Shown here: positions 35,046-42,945 of the stretch, one piece after another | Position numbering within the stretch: position 1 is the first letter of the stretch | Layout: every line of letters starts with the position of its first letter | NCBI GenBank assembly: GCA_964564305.1 | Contig: CAZMAM010000009.1 | Span: 1 to 44,710, forward strand | DNA length: 44,710 nucleotides | Source of the DNA: RGIG1959 sp964564305 | GTDB taxonomy: Bacteria; Bacillota; Clostridia; Oscillospirales; Acutalibacteraceae | Reading direction: 5' to 3' | The notes under the pieces: generated by a model | Told to the model about the DNA's origin: nothing | What the model saw: only the letters and a program-made list of their open reading frames with translations | The model's database searches: none | Position numbers and translations under genes: made by a program

Positions 35046-36392
35046 TCAGCTTTCCGCGTATCCTTTTTGCAGGATTTGGGTAGTCACTTCGTTTACAAGG
35101 GATTCGCACTGCTCTTTGGTTTGCGCTTCCACCATAACGCGGATCAGCGGTTCGGTGCCGCTCTTCCGAAAGAGGATTCTGCCGCTGTCTCCCAGCTTTT
35201 CTTCCACTGAGTGAACCGCCGCCAGCACATCGGCGTCTTTTAAAACAGCGTCTTTATCCCGAACGCGCACGTTTCGGGTCAGCTGCGGGTACATGGTCAG
35301 GTTTTCAAACTGAGCGGAAATTGGCAGTTTACTTTCCATAAACACTTCCATAATCTTGATGGCGGTGATCAATCCGTCTCCGGTAGAAGCGTATTTGGAA
35401 AAGATAATATGCCCGGATTCCTCTCCTCCGAGGCAGTATCCGCCGTTGACCATGGCGTCGTAAACATTTTTGTCTCCGACGTCCGTGATGACATATTGAA
35501 TTCCCTCCGCGTCCAGCGCTTTTTTCAGGCCGATGTTTGCCATGACGGTCGTGACGATGGTGTTATTGCGCAGTTCGTTGTTTTGCTTCATATATTTCGA
35601 GCACATATACAGGATATGTTCTCCCGAAAGGACATGGCCGTTTTCGTCCACGGCCAGGCAGCGATCGGCATCCCCGTCAAAGGCAAACCCGATATCCAGC
35701 CCCTTTTCTTTGACCAGCGCGCACAGGCTGTCGATATGCGTGGAGCCGCAATCGAGATTGATATTTACCCCCGAAGGCTGGTTGTGAATCACAAAGGTCT
35801 GCGCGCCGAGGGCGTCGAATATGCTTTTGGCAAGCATCCAGGTACTGCCGTTGGCGCAGTCCAGCCCCACTTTGACGCCTTTGTACGATTTGACGGAAAG
35901 GGAGATAATATATCCCGTATAACGGTTGCGCCCGAGGGCGTAATCCACGGTACAGCCGATTTTGTCCCCGGTGGCGAGCGGGATTTCGCCGATATTGCCG
36001 TCGATATACGATTCCACATCCGCGATAATGGAATCCGACATCTTTTCTCCGCGGCTGTTAATCAGCTTGATGCCGTTGTCGTGATACGGGTTATGGCTGG
36101 CGGAAATCATAATGCCGCAGTCGAAATCTTCCGTGCGCACCACATAAGATACCGAAGGCGTGGTGGTGACGTGCAGCAGGTAGGCGTCCGCTCCGCTGGC
36201 GGTCAGTCCCGCCACCAAGGCGTATTCGAACATATAACTGGAGCGCCGGGTATCTTTCCCGATAACGATTTTACACTTGTGTTCCTTGCCGTAATACCAC
36301 CCGAGATAACGTCCCACTTTAAAGGCGTGTTCCACTGTGAGATCCCGGTTCGCTTCTCCGCGAAAGCCGTCCGTTCCAAAATATTTTCCCAT
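35046..36392 (-). CDS. glmM: Phosphoglucosamine mutase
   Basis: GlmM (448 residues) interconverts glucosamine 6-phosphate and glucosamine 1-phosphate on the way to UDP-GlcNAc. The active-site serine is Ser99 in ISASHNPY, the metal-binding loop is DGDADR (near 240), and the phosphate loop is RKSGTEPLIRVM near the C-terminus. The ATG at 36392 follows AGAGGAA and gives MGKYFGTDGFRG, the normal family start. The frame stays open to 36515 but that part runs into a dispersed repeat. It is the last gene of the glm operon, separated from glmS by that repeat. Confidence 0.97.
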   Translation of the reverse strand: MGKYFGTDGFRGEANRDLTVEHAFKVGRYLGWYYGKEHKCKIVIGKDTRRSSYMFEYALVAGLTASGADAYLLHVTTTPSVSYVVRTEDFDCGIMISASHNPYHDNGIKLINSRGEKMSDSIIADVESYIDGNIGEIPLATGDKIGCTVDYALGRNRYTGYIISLSVKSYKGVKVGLDCANGSTWMLAKSIFDALGAQTFVIHNQPSGVNINLDCGSTHIDSLCALVKEKGLDIGFAFDGDADRCLAVDENGHVLSGEHILYMCSKYMKQNNELRNNTIVTTVMANIGLKKALDAEGIQYVITDVGDKNVYDAMVNGGYCLGGEESGHIIFSKYASTGDGLITAIKIMEVFMESKLPISAQFENLTMYPQLTRNVRVRDKDAVLKDADVLAAVHSVEEKLGDSGRILFRKSGTEPLIRVMVEAQTKEQCESLVNEVTTQILQKGYAES

Positions 36393-36465
36393 TTTTCGGT
36401 TCCTCTCTTTTTGCCGTAATTGCACAAGGGGCAGCCGCCGCTTTTTGCGATCCTGCCCTTTTTTC

Positions 36466-36656
36466 TTACAGGCAACACCGCACAAAGACCGGGCTTGCGC
36501 GCAATGCCTGCCCATCTACAGGCATCTTTTCCGTCATACCGTCATATATGACAAAAATTCTCGCGAATACACAGAGGCTTCCCTGTGGTTTTTGTTTCAT
36601 CTGAAAAAAACCGCTCCTGCTTCACGCACGACAATCTTTGTGCGGTATTGCCTTAA
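36466..36656. repeat. Dispersed repeat, long copy R4 (A end left, B end right)
   Basis: The ~191-base element lies between glmS and glmM. Its left end is TTACAGGCAACACCGCACAA followed by GACCGGG (A type). Its right end reads inward as TTAAGGCAATACCGCACAAA followed by GATTGTCGTGCGTGAAGC (B type). Its interior matches the inverted copy at 42946-43126, for example GATGAAACAAAAACC, CAGGGAA and TGTGTATTCGCGAG in the same order. No coding capacity is seen. Confidence 0.85.
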
Positions 36657-36682
36657 ATTTTACATATCTTTATTCTATTTTT

Positions 36683-38512
36683 TTATTCTACCGTGACCGA
36701 TTTGGCCAGATTGCGCGGCTTGTCCACGTCGTTGCCCAAGTACACGGAACAGTAGTAGGCAAACAGCTGGAAGACCACGGCGCAGGGCAGGGGCATAAAC
36801 AAATCGCTGAGTGCGGGGACGCGGAGAATATCCTGCGCGATATCCGGCGGAACGTCAAAATCCTCGCGGCAAATCAGCAGAACTCTGGCACCTCTGGCGC
36901 GCACTTCTTTGATGTTGCTTAATGTTTTTTCAAATAGCGTTCGGTCGTTGGCGAAAGCCACCACCGGCACTCCGTCGGAAATCAGCGAGATGGTTCCGTG
37001 CTTGAGTTCCCCCGCCGCATACGCCTCGCAGTGAATATAAGAAATTTCTTTGATTTTGAGCGCCGCTTCCTCCGCAATGGCGCGGTCGATGCCCCTGCCG
37101 ATGAAAAACATGGAGGAATGGTCTTTATATCTGTCCGCCATTTTTGCGTACAGCGATTCCCGTTCCATGGCTTTTTGAATTTGGCGGGGCACATCGTTGA
37201 CCAGTTCCGCCGCGTATTTTTTGGCGTCATGCTCCGAAAGCGTACCCCGTATCCGCGCGATTTTTAGCGCAATCAAATACAGCGCGCACAACTGCACCGC
37301 ATACGCCTTTGTGCTGGCAACGGCAATCTCCGGCCCGGCAAAGGTGTAAAAAACGTCGTCTGCTTCTCTCGCTATGGTGGACCCCGCCACATTGACGATG
37401 GCAAACGTATATATCCCTGCGGATTTTGCCAGCCGAAGCGCCGCTAAGGTATCGGCGGTTTCACCGGATTGCGAAATAACGATCGCCAAATCGTTTGGGT
37501 TCAGAATGGGATTTTGATAGCGAAATTCGGAAGCAATTTCCACTTCCACGGGAATACGCGCCAGCTTTTCCAAGGCGACTTTTCCGATCATTCCCGCGTG
37601 CATGGCGGTTCCGCACCCGACAATATGGATTTTGTCCAATGCCCTCAGTTGTTCCTCGCTTAGTCGCAGCTGAGGATCCGCCAGCCCGTCGGTGATGCGG
37701 GGGCGAACGGTTTTCAGTACGGCTTGAGGCTGTTCGTGGATTTCCTTGAGCATAAAGTGCGGGTAACCGCCTTTTTGCGCCGATTCCACATCCCAGTCGG
37801 CCTGTTCCGCCGGCTTTTCAATCCGTTTTCCGCTCTGATTGTAAAAAGTAATATCGTTTGGCGTGAGCACAGCGGCGTCCCCGTCCGACAAGCGCGTAAA
37901 GGAAGACGCGTACGGGCGAATCGCCGTAATATCGGAAGCGAGCACGCTTCCGGCCGCGCCGTGTGCCACAATCAGGGGGTTGTCTTTGCGTATCGCGTAG
38001 ACGGTTTCGGGATGACCCTGAAAAATTGCGGCAATCGCGTACGATCCGGAAAGTTTTCGGCCCGCGTTGCGGATGGCCGTAAGCGGATCACCGCATTCGC
38101 CGTACAGCTCGTCGATGAGAAGCGCCGCCGCCTCGGTATCGGTTTCGCTGACGAAGCGGTACCCCTTTTCTTCGAGATGCTGCCGGATTTGTGTGTAATT
38201 TTCAATGATTCCGTTGTGGACAATCATGACCCGGGCCGTTCCGTGGGGATGTGCGTTGATGTCCGAAGGCGCCCCGTGTGTTGCCCAGCGTGTGTGGCCA
38301 ATGCCACAGCGGGAAATTCCCGCGCGCGGTTCGTTTTGCAATTTTTGCTTAAGGGTAGGGATTCTCCCTTTGGTTTTTATGGTGTGCAGGGCATTATCCT
38401 CAAAGAACGCCACGCCGGCGGAATCGTATCCCCGGTATTCCAGAGAGGATAACCCCCGCAGCAAATGCGGAACGGCGTCTTCATTACCTGTGTAACCGAT
38501 AATTCCGCACAT
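36683..38512 (-). CDS. glmS: Glutamine--fructose-6-phosphate aminotransferase (isomerizing)
   Basis: GlmS (609 residues) makes glucosamine 6-phosphate from fructose 6-phosphate and glutamine, the first step of amino-sugar synthesis. The N-terminal glutaminase starts with the catalytic cysteine in MCGIIGYTG and includes the LEYRGYDSAG stretch. Two SIS isomerase domains follow, with SQSGETADT in the first, and the protein ends NLAKSVTVE as usual. The ATG at 38512 has a moderate site (AAAGGCAGG) that can pair with an upstream segment. A glmS ribozyme about 320 bases upstream should place it under glucosamine-6-phosphate control. Confidence 0.98.
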   Translation of the reverse strand: MCGIIGYTGNEDAVPHLLRGLSSLEYRGYDSAGVAFFEDNALHTIKTKGRIPTLKQKLQNEPRAGISRCGIGHTRWATHGAPSDINAHPHGTARVMIVHNGIIENYTQIRQHLEEKGYRFVSETDTEAAALLIDELYGECGDPLTAIRNAGRKLSGSYAIAAIFQGHPETVYAIRKDNPLIVAHGAAGSVLASDITAIRPYASSFTRLSDGDAAVLTPNDITFYNQSGKRIEKPAEQADWDVESAQKGGYPHFMLKEIHEQPQAVLKTVRPRITDGLADPQLRLSEEQLRALDKIHIVGCGTAMHAGMIGKVALEKLARIPVEVEIASEFRYQNPILNPNDLAIVISQSGETADTLAALRLAKSAGIYTFAIVNVAGSTIAREADDVFYTFAGPEIAVASTKAYAVQLCALYLIALKIARIRGTLSEHDAKKYAAELVNDVPRQIQKAMERESLYAKMADRYKDHSSMFFIGRGIDRAIAEEAALKIKEISYIHCEAYAAGELKHGTISLISDGVPVVAFANDRTLFEKTLSNIKEVRARGARVLLICREDFDVPPDIAQDILRVPALSDLFMPLPCAVVFQLFAYYCSVYLGNDVDKPRNLAKSVTVE

Positions 38513-38569
38513 AACAATACCTGCCTTTCCCGGTAAAAAGGCAAAGCAGCTTCCCCCGGCAAAGGAAAC

Positions 38570-38601
38570 GGGCAGCCGCCGCTTTTGGTGCGGCGTTGCC
38601 A
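38570..38601. repeat. Dispersed repeat, solo A end R5
   Basis: Read on the - strand this is ATGGCAACGCCGCACCAAAA followed by GCGGCGGCTGCCC, an A-type end with a small insertion. No B partner end is visible nearby. Confidence 0.6.
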
Positions 38602-38722
38602 TATTGATTTTTCGCAAAGAGGGGAAACATCGCCGCGCGACAGCGCCGCGAATCAACGGTGCCAAACGCTGCCCGCCCGCGGCACAGCCTACAGGCGGCA
38701 CAAAGCAAGGCAAGCTAAGGCA

Positions 38723-38756
38723 GCCGGTCATTGTGCAGTGTTGCCGAATGCCTTAA
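38723..38756. repeat. Dispersed repeat, solo A end R6
   Basis: Read on the - strand: TTAAGGCATTCGGCAACACT, then GCACAATGACCGGCTGCC. It keeps the A-end core with a few changes. It lies in the leader between the glmS ribozyme and glmS. Confidence 0.6.
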
Positions 38757-38835
38757 CAAAAGCCCCGGGCCTGCGGAAAAATGTGTTATGCTGCTTTCCC
38801 TTTTTGTTGAAGATAAACCGTGGGACAGTCGGTAT

Positions 38836-38976
38836 GAAATTTCCCGTGAACATACTTTTGTGCGAATCCCGCTTTTGTATATGTTCTGACGACCGGGAAC
38901 CGGCCGAAGAGACACCCGCCGAATATTTCGATAATCTCTTATCCTCGTCACCGCGCCTGTGGCGCGGCCTGGCGCT
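38836..38976 (-). ncRNA. glmS ribozyme (glucosamine-6-phosphate-responsive self-cleaving RNA)
   Basis: On the - strand the conserved core appears in the right order. AGCGCC (cleavage predicted between A at 38976 and G at 38975) is followed by a perfect CCGCGCC/GGCGCGG stem with ACA loop. Next come TGACGAGGAT, AAGAGA, TTATCGA, TTCGGCGGGTG and TCTCTT, whose AAGAGA/TCTCTT arms pair. A GGCCGG-type stem and a GAACATA/TATGTTC stem close the structure. This matches the Bacillus and Thermoanaerobacter ribozymes position by position in the invariant segments. It would cleave and destabilise glmS mRNA when glucosamine 6-phosphate is plentiful. Confidence 0.95.
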
Positions 38977-39066
38977 AAAACAGCATGGCCGCAAAGAGTG
39001 ACGGCGCTGTCTTTTTCTGCGAACAGGAAAACCGTACGGTGTCCCGACCGATGGTTTCTTGCCGCG

Positions 39067-39729
39067 TCAAAGTGACCGCTTGGGCACAATGACCTCTTCC
39101 GATTTAAAAATGTGATCCCGCTCCACGGTTCCGCGCACACGGGACAGAGGATAGACCGTGCAATTTGGACCGAGTACGGTTCCCGGACACAGCACGCTGT
39201 TGCAGCCGACCTCGGTGTGATCGCCCACCATGGCTCCGAATTTTTTCAGTCCGGTGGATATTTTCCCCTGCGGAGTGCGCACGGTCACTTCGCTTTTATC
39301 GCTTTTGACATTGGAGCAGATGGCTCCGGCGCCCAAATGTGCGTAATATCCCAAGATGGAGTCGCCCACATAATTAAAATGCGGAATCTGAACATGGTCA
39401 AAGACAATGCTGTTCTTGACCTCCGTTGAATTGCCCACAACCGTGTGTTTGCCGATCAGCGCGCTGCCCCGCACAAATGCTCCCTGCCGAATCTCGGCGT
39501 CCTCGTCGATAATGCATGGCGCCGCAAGATACGCGCTTGCGAAAACCCGGGCGGATTTGGCCACCCATACGCCCTCTTGGACCTGATCAAACTTTTCAGG
39601 GTCCAGTGTCGGCCCGAGCCGGCAGATAAACGCGGCAATTTCCGAAAGCGCTTCCCACGGGTATTCAAAGTGCTGCAACAAGGGCGCGGCAAGGGTGCGC
39701 GCCAAAGAAAATAACTGTTCGGTTTTCAT
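39067..39729 (-). CDS. Left-handed beta-helix acyltransferase, GlmU C-terminal-domain-like
   Basis: This 220-residue protein has hexapeptide repeats from about residue 55 onward and an N-terminal helical segment, but no pyrophosphorylase domain. HFNYVGDSILGYYAHLGAGA (117-136) parallels the GlmU acetyltransferase site, with His117 at the place of the GlmU catalytic histidine. It is the first gene of the operon that continues with glmS and glmM, so acetylation of glucosamine 1-phosphate is a reasonable inference. The uridylyl transfer step would then be done by a protein outside the window. AAAGGAGGG precedes the ATG. Similar proteins are often labelled UDP-GlcNAc pyrophosphorylase, which the missing domain does not support. 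Confidence 0.85.
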   Translation of the reverse strand: MKTEQLFSLARTLAAPLLQHFEYPWEALSEIAAFICRLGPTLDPEKFDQVQEGVWVAKSARVFASAYLAAPCIIDEDAEIRQGAFVRGSALIGKHTVVGNSTEVKNSIVFDHVQIPHFNYVGDSILGYYAHLGAGAICSNVKSDKSEVTVRTPQGKISTGLKKFGAMVGDHTEVGCNSVLCPGTVLGPNCTVYPLSRVRGTVERDHIFKSEEVIVPKRSL

Positions 39730-39759
39730 GTTCTCCCTCCTTTCTTTCTACAAAATTTG

Positions 39760-39781
39760 CCGAATAATTACCGAATAATTA
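39760..39781. repeat. Tandem 11-base duplication in the glm leader
   Basis: CCGAATAATTA occurs twice in direct succession (39760-39770 and 39771-39781), a few bases after the predicted glm operon transcription start. It could be an operator half-site pair or a simple slippage product. Confidence 0.6.
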
Positions 39782-39793
39782 CCAGCTAAATGC

Positions 39794-39822
39794 ATTATAT
39801 CAAAACCCCGCGCGGTTGTCAA
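39794..39822 (-). promoter_or_regulatory. Consensus promoter of the acetyltransferase-glmS-glmM operon
   Basis: On the - strand TTGACA (39822-39817) and TATAAT (39799-39794) are 17 bases apart, and the -10 is extended by TGA. This is the strongest promoter in the window. CCGCGCGG palindromes lie on both sides of the -35 (39808-39815 and 39833-39840). Confidence 0.92.
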
Positions 39823-40015
39823 GGCGCCGGGGCCGCGCGGGTGCTCCCCGAGGATGCGGCCCTTTTATCCGATTGTTTGCTTTATTTCGGGGCATTGCAT
39901 TTTTTCAAAGGGGCGGGAAAAAAGCAAAAGCAGGCATGAACCAATGCCGAAAACCGTTTCAGGAAAAACGCATCAACGAGTAAGGCAATACGCATTGAAA
40001 AATCATTCGATTACC

Positions 40016-40044
40016 TTGCATTACCGGCGCGGTTGTGGTATCAT
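40016..40044 (+). promoter_or_regulatory. Promoter of the ferritin gene
   Basis: TTGCAT (40016-40021) and TATCAT (40039-40044) are separated by 17 bases. The start would be near 40051, leaving a leader of under 20 bases with AAAGGAGG placed properly before the ATG at 40070. Confidence 0.75.
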
Positions 40045-40069
40045 AACGGCAGAAAAGGAGGTTTTTGCC

Positions 40070-40588
40070 ATGTTAGACAGCAAAATTGCGGCCATGTTGA
40101 ACGATCAGGTCAATAAGGAGCTTTACTCCGCGTATTTGTATCTGGATTTTGCCAACTATTATGCTGATGAGGGCCTGGACGGATTTGCCCATTGGTATGA
40201 GGTTCAGGCGCAGGAAGAGCGGGATCACGCGTTTATGATTCGCCGGTATCTGCTTAACAACGGGGAGAAAGTTATCTTCCAGGCGGTGGATAAGCCCGAT
40301 AAAGTGTTCGCCGGTCATCTGGAGCCTTTAGAGGCGGGATATGCGCACGAACAGTATGTCACCTCGCTGATTACGGAAATTTATCACGAGGCCGCCGGTA
40401 AGAAAGATTACAGAACCATGCAATTTTTGGATTGGTTTATCAAAGAGCAGGGTGAGGAAGAAACCAACGCGGACGATATGGTCAAAAAGATGAAATTATT
40501 CGGAACCGATGCCAAAGGCCTGTATGCGCTGAATCAGGAATTGGCGGGAAGAACGTATGCTCCCTCGGTCACCGGCCCCGCCATGTAA
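40070..40588 (+). CDS. ftnA: Non-heme ferritin
   Basis: This 172-residue ferritin stores iron in a 24-subunit shell and oxidises Fe(II). All ferroxidase-site residues are present at the numbers of Escherichia coli FtnA: Glu17, Glu50, His53, Glu94, Gln127 and Glu130. The ATG at 40070 follows AAAGGAGG; the open frame upstream to 39854 runs through the promoter and is not used. It is monocistronic, with its own promoter and a strong terminator at 40705-40743. Confidence 0.95.
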   Translation: MLDSKIAAMLNDQVNKELYSAYLYLDFANYYADEGLDGFAHWYEVQAQEERDHAFMIRRYLLNNGEKVIFQAVDKPDKVFAGHLEPLEAGYAHEQYVTSLITEIYHEAAGKKDYRTMQFLDWFIKEQGEEETNADDMVKKMKLFGTDAKGLYALNQELAGRTYAPSVTGPAM

Positions 40589-40704
40589 CCTGTTTTTCCG
40601 TACCCGGGCAAACTCGAAACCGGTTGTAACCCGGCTGCGCGTCTTGGTGCCGTTATTGTCGTTATTTCGGGTATATTTTGCTATGATATGCGGCTGAATG
40701 TCTG

Positions 40705-40743
40705 TTTTCCCGCCGAAAACGTGCGTTTTCGGCGGGAATTTTG
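40705..40743 (+). terminator. Strong intrinsic terminator between ferritin and murA
   Basis: A perfect 14-bp stem (40707-40720 with 40725-40738) with a 4-base loop is followed by four T. It isolates murA from ferritin transcription. Confidence 0.88.
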
Positions 40744-40774
40744 CGTTCGCCTTTCGGCTTTTCTCCGAAAACCC

Positions 40775-40803
40775 TTGAATTGTCCCACCCGGTATGATAT
40801 ACT
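40775..40803 (+). promoter_or_regulatory. Promoter of murA
   Basis: TTGAAT (40775-40780) and TATACT (40798-40803) are 17 bases apart, with TGA before the -10 as an extended element. The TTG start of murA is 37 bases downstream. Confidence 0.8.
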
Positions 40804-40839
40804 GAATGGCGATGTCCGAATCGGAAGGGTGACCGTCTT

Positions 40840-42135
40840 TTGGAAAAATTCCGTATCCGCGGCGGCATTCCTTTGGTAGGCACTGTAGATATCAGCGGCG
40901 CCAAAAACGCGGTGCTGCCGATCTTGGCCGCTGTCGTACTGACAGAAGAAGAATGCTGCATAGAAAATATTCCGAATGTTGCCGATGTATCCACATCGCT
41001 TGAGATATTATCCGCTTTGGGCGCGCGAATCCGCCGCCCGGACGCCCACACGGTATATATTGATCCGTCTCATCTGTGTACCCATGTCGTTCCCCACGAT
41101 TTGTCACAGCGCATGCGCGCTTCGTACTATTATCTGGGGGCTTTGCTGGGTCGCTTTGGTGTGGCGCGCGCGTCTATGCCCGGCGGGTGCAATTTCGGGG
41201 TCAGGCCCATCGATTTGCACCTAAAGGGCTTTCGTGCGCTGGGCGCTACGGTTCCGGATGTGCTGGAAAACGGTATGATTGAAGTGCATGCCGAGCGCTT
41301 AACCGGAAATTCGGTGTATCTCGATCAGGTTTCGGTGGGCGCTACCGTGAATATTATGCTCACCGCCGTGAAAGCCCGGGGGCTGACGGTGATTGAAAAC
41401 GCCGCCAAGGAACCGCATATCGTCGATTTGGCGAACTTTTTAAATACCATGGGCGCGGATGTGCGCGGAGCGGGTACCGACGTTATCAAGATTCGCGGAG
41501 TGGATTACCTGCACGGCACCAGTTACGCCGTGATACCCGATCAGATTGAAGCGGGAACCTATATGGCTGCGGCGGTCGCCACGCGGGGCAATGTGCTGGT
41601 GCGCGGCGTGATTCCTAAGCACCTTGAATCCATTACCGCCAAATTGGAAGAACTCGGCGCCGATGTGGAGGAACTCGAAGACGAAGACGCCATTCGCGTA
41701 TCCTGCCAAGGCCCTTTGCGGCATTGCAAGGTGCGCACCATGCCGCACCCCGGTTTTCCCACCGATATGCAGCCGCAGATTGCGGTCTTGCTTTCTCAGG
41801 CGGACGGAACCAGTTTTCTTACCGAAAATATCTGGGAAAACCGTTTTAAATATGTCGGCGAGCTTCGCCGCATGGGGGCGGATATCCAAGTTAACGGCAA
41901 TGTGGCGGTTTTTCAGGGCGTACACGGGCTGACCGCCGCTCCGGTGAAAGCCAACGATCTTCGCGCCGGGGCCGCCATGGTGATTGCGGCGCTTTGCGCC
42001 AACGGCGTATCCACCGTAGAGGAAGTGCAATATATCGAGCGGGGATACGAAAGTATATTGGAAAAGCTCAGCGCTCTGGGCGCGGATGTGGAACGGATAC
42101 GGGTATTGCCCGCTGCGGCCACGGTTCCGGCATAA
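40840..42135 (+). CDS. murA: UDP-N-acetylglucosamine 1-carboxyvinyltransferase
   Basis: MurA (431 residues) transfers enolpyruvate from PEP to UDP-GlcNAc, the first committed step of peptidoglycan synthesis and the target of fosfomycin. Lys22-Asn23 sit in SGAKNAVLPIL. The active-site loop MPGGCNFGVRP carries Cys117, the residue that fosfomycin alkylates, so no intrinsic Cys-to-Asp resistance is present. The start is TTG after GGAAGGGTGA. It uses the end product of the neighbouring glm operon. The next gene follows within 10 bases. Confidence 0.97.
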   Translation: MEKFRIRGGIPLVGTVDISGAKNAVLPILAAVVLTEEECCIENIPNVADVSTSLEILSALGARIRRPDAHTVYIDPSHLCTHVVPHDLSQRMRASYYYLGALLGRFGVARASMPGGCNFGVRPIDLHLKGFRALGATVPDVLENGMIEVHAERLTGNSVYLDQVSVGATVNIMLTAVKARGLTVIENAAKEPHIVDLANFLNTMGADVRGAGTDVIKIRGVDYLHGTSYAVIPDQIEAGTYMAAAVATRGNVLVRGVIPKHLESITAKLEELGADVEELEDEDAIRVSCQGPLRHCKVRTMPHPGFPTDMQPQIAVLLSQADGTSFLTENIWENRFKYVGELRRMGADIQVNGNVAVFQGVHGLTAAPVKANDLRAGAAMVIAALCANGVSTVEEVQYIERGYESILEKLSALGADVERIRVLPAAATVPA

Positions 42136-42145
42136 GGAGGAGCGT

Positions 42146-42934
42146 ATGGCGAGGTATTGCCCTTTGTTTAGCGGAAGCAGCGGCAACAGCACTTGCTTTG
42201 TCGCCCCGGCTGGCGGAATACTGATCGATGCCGGCGTCTCGGCGAAGCGTTTGTGTGAAGCCCTTTCGGCGCGAAATATTGCCCCGGAATCTATCCGGGC
42301 AATTTTTATTACGCATGAACATATCGACCACATCAGGGGATTAAAAGTCTTTTTAAAACGGTTTCCGGTTCCGGTGTATTGCACCGCGGGTACCGCCCAA
42401 GGGATGGCTATGGCCGATGCCCTTCCCCCCGGAGCGGATGTACGGATGATTACCGAAGAAACAGAGGCGGCGGGGATGACGGTGACGCCCTTTCCCACGC
42501 CGCACGACAGCTTGGAAAGCTGCGGGTACCGCATTTGTTTTCCGGACGGGCGCGTTGCCGCCGTCGCTACCGATATCGGATGCCTGACGCAAACGGTGCG
42601 TCAGGCGCTGCTGGGGTGCGATCTGGTGCATATCGAATCCAATCACGATGAGCGGATGCTTCAAAACGGGTCATATCCGTATGCTTTAAAAGAGCGGATT
42701 CGCGGTGACCGCGGGCATTTAGCCAATCGTGTCTGTGCACAGTTTGTGCCGCAGCTGGTTCAAAGCGGAACCACTCGCATCACATTGTCTCATCTCAGCC
42801 GGGAGAACAATACCCCGCAGCTTGCGCGCCGTGCCTCCGCCGATGCCCTTTGCGCCATCGGGGCTAAAGAAGAAACGGATTACCGTCTGACGGTAGCGCC
42901 GCCGGATGCGACCGCTCCGGTCATCTATTTTTAA
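42146..42934 (+). CDS. MBL-fold metallo-hydrolase, YycJ/WalJ-like
   Basis: This 262-residue metallo-beta-lactamase-fold protein begins LFSGSSGNSTCF, the hallmark of the YycJ/WalJ group. In other Bacillota that group is tied to the WalRK wall-control system and has exonuclease-like character. The metal motif is HEHIDH (His57, His59, Asp61, His62). Further ligands are likely in PTPHDS and IESNHDE. An AAGGAGG site overlaps the murA stop, so it is co-expressed with murA. No walRK genes are in the window. Confidence 0.85.
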   Translation: MARYCPLFSGSSGNSTCFVAPAGGILIDAGVSAKRLCEALSARNIAPESIRAIFITHEHIDHIRGLKVFLKRFPVPVYCTAGTAQGMAMADALPPGADVRMITEETEAAGMTVTPFPTPHDSLESCGYRICFPDGRVAAVATDIGCLTQTVRQALLGCDLVHIESNHDERMLQNGSYPYALKERIRGDRGHLANRVCAQFVPQLVQSGTTRITLSHLSRENNTPQLARRASADALCAIGAKEETDYRLTVAPPDATAPVIYF

Positions 42935-42945
42935 CGCTATATCGC

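Larger units (their letters stand above)
38513..38835 (-). promoter_or_regulatory. Unusually long leader between the glmS ribozyme and glmS
   Basis: This 323-base stretch contains no gene. It holds two A-type repeat ends in the same orientation (38570-38601 and 38723-38756). Just before the start codon a 7-bp hairpin (38522-38528 with 38537-38543) covers part of the glmS ribosome site. The spacer is longer than in classical examples, and repeat insertion is the likely reason. Confidence 0.6.
39730..40069. other. Divergent control region between the glm operon and ferritin
   Basis: This 340-base gap holds the perfect-consensus promoter of the glm operon (39794-39822, - strand), a tandem 11-base duplication just downstream of its start (39760-39781), two CCGCGCGG palindromes flanking its -35 box, and the ferritin promoter (40016-40044, + strand). 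The part between 39845 and 40010 has no feature I can support. Confidence 0.7.

Noticed and set aside
35409..36419. 336-codon open frame on the + strand
   Set aside because: It is antisense to glmM, whose active-site motifs are clear.
38834..39001. + strand frame coding a 55-residue peptide starting MKFPVNILLCES
   Set aside because: It is exactly antisense to the glmS ribozyme, has no ribosome site, and its openness is explained by the conserved RNA sequence on the other strand.
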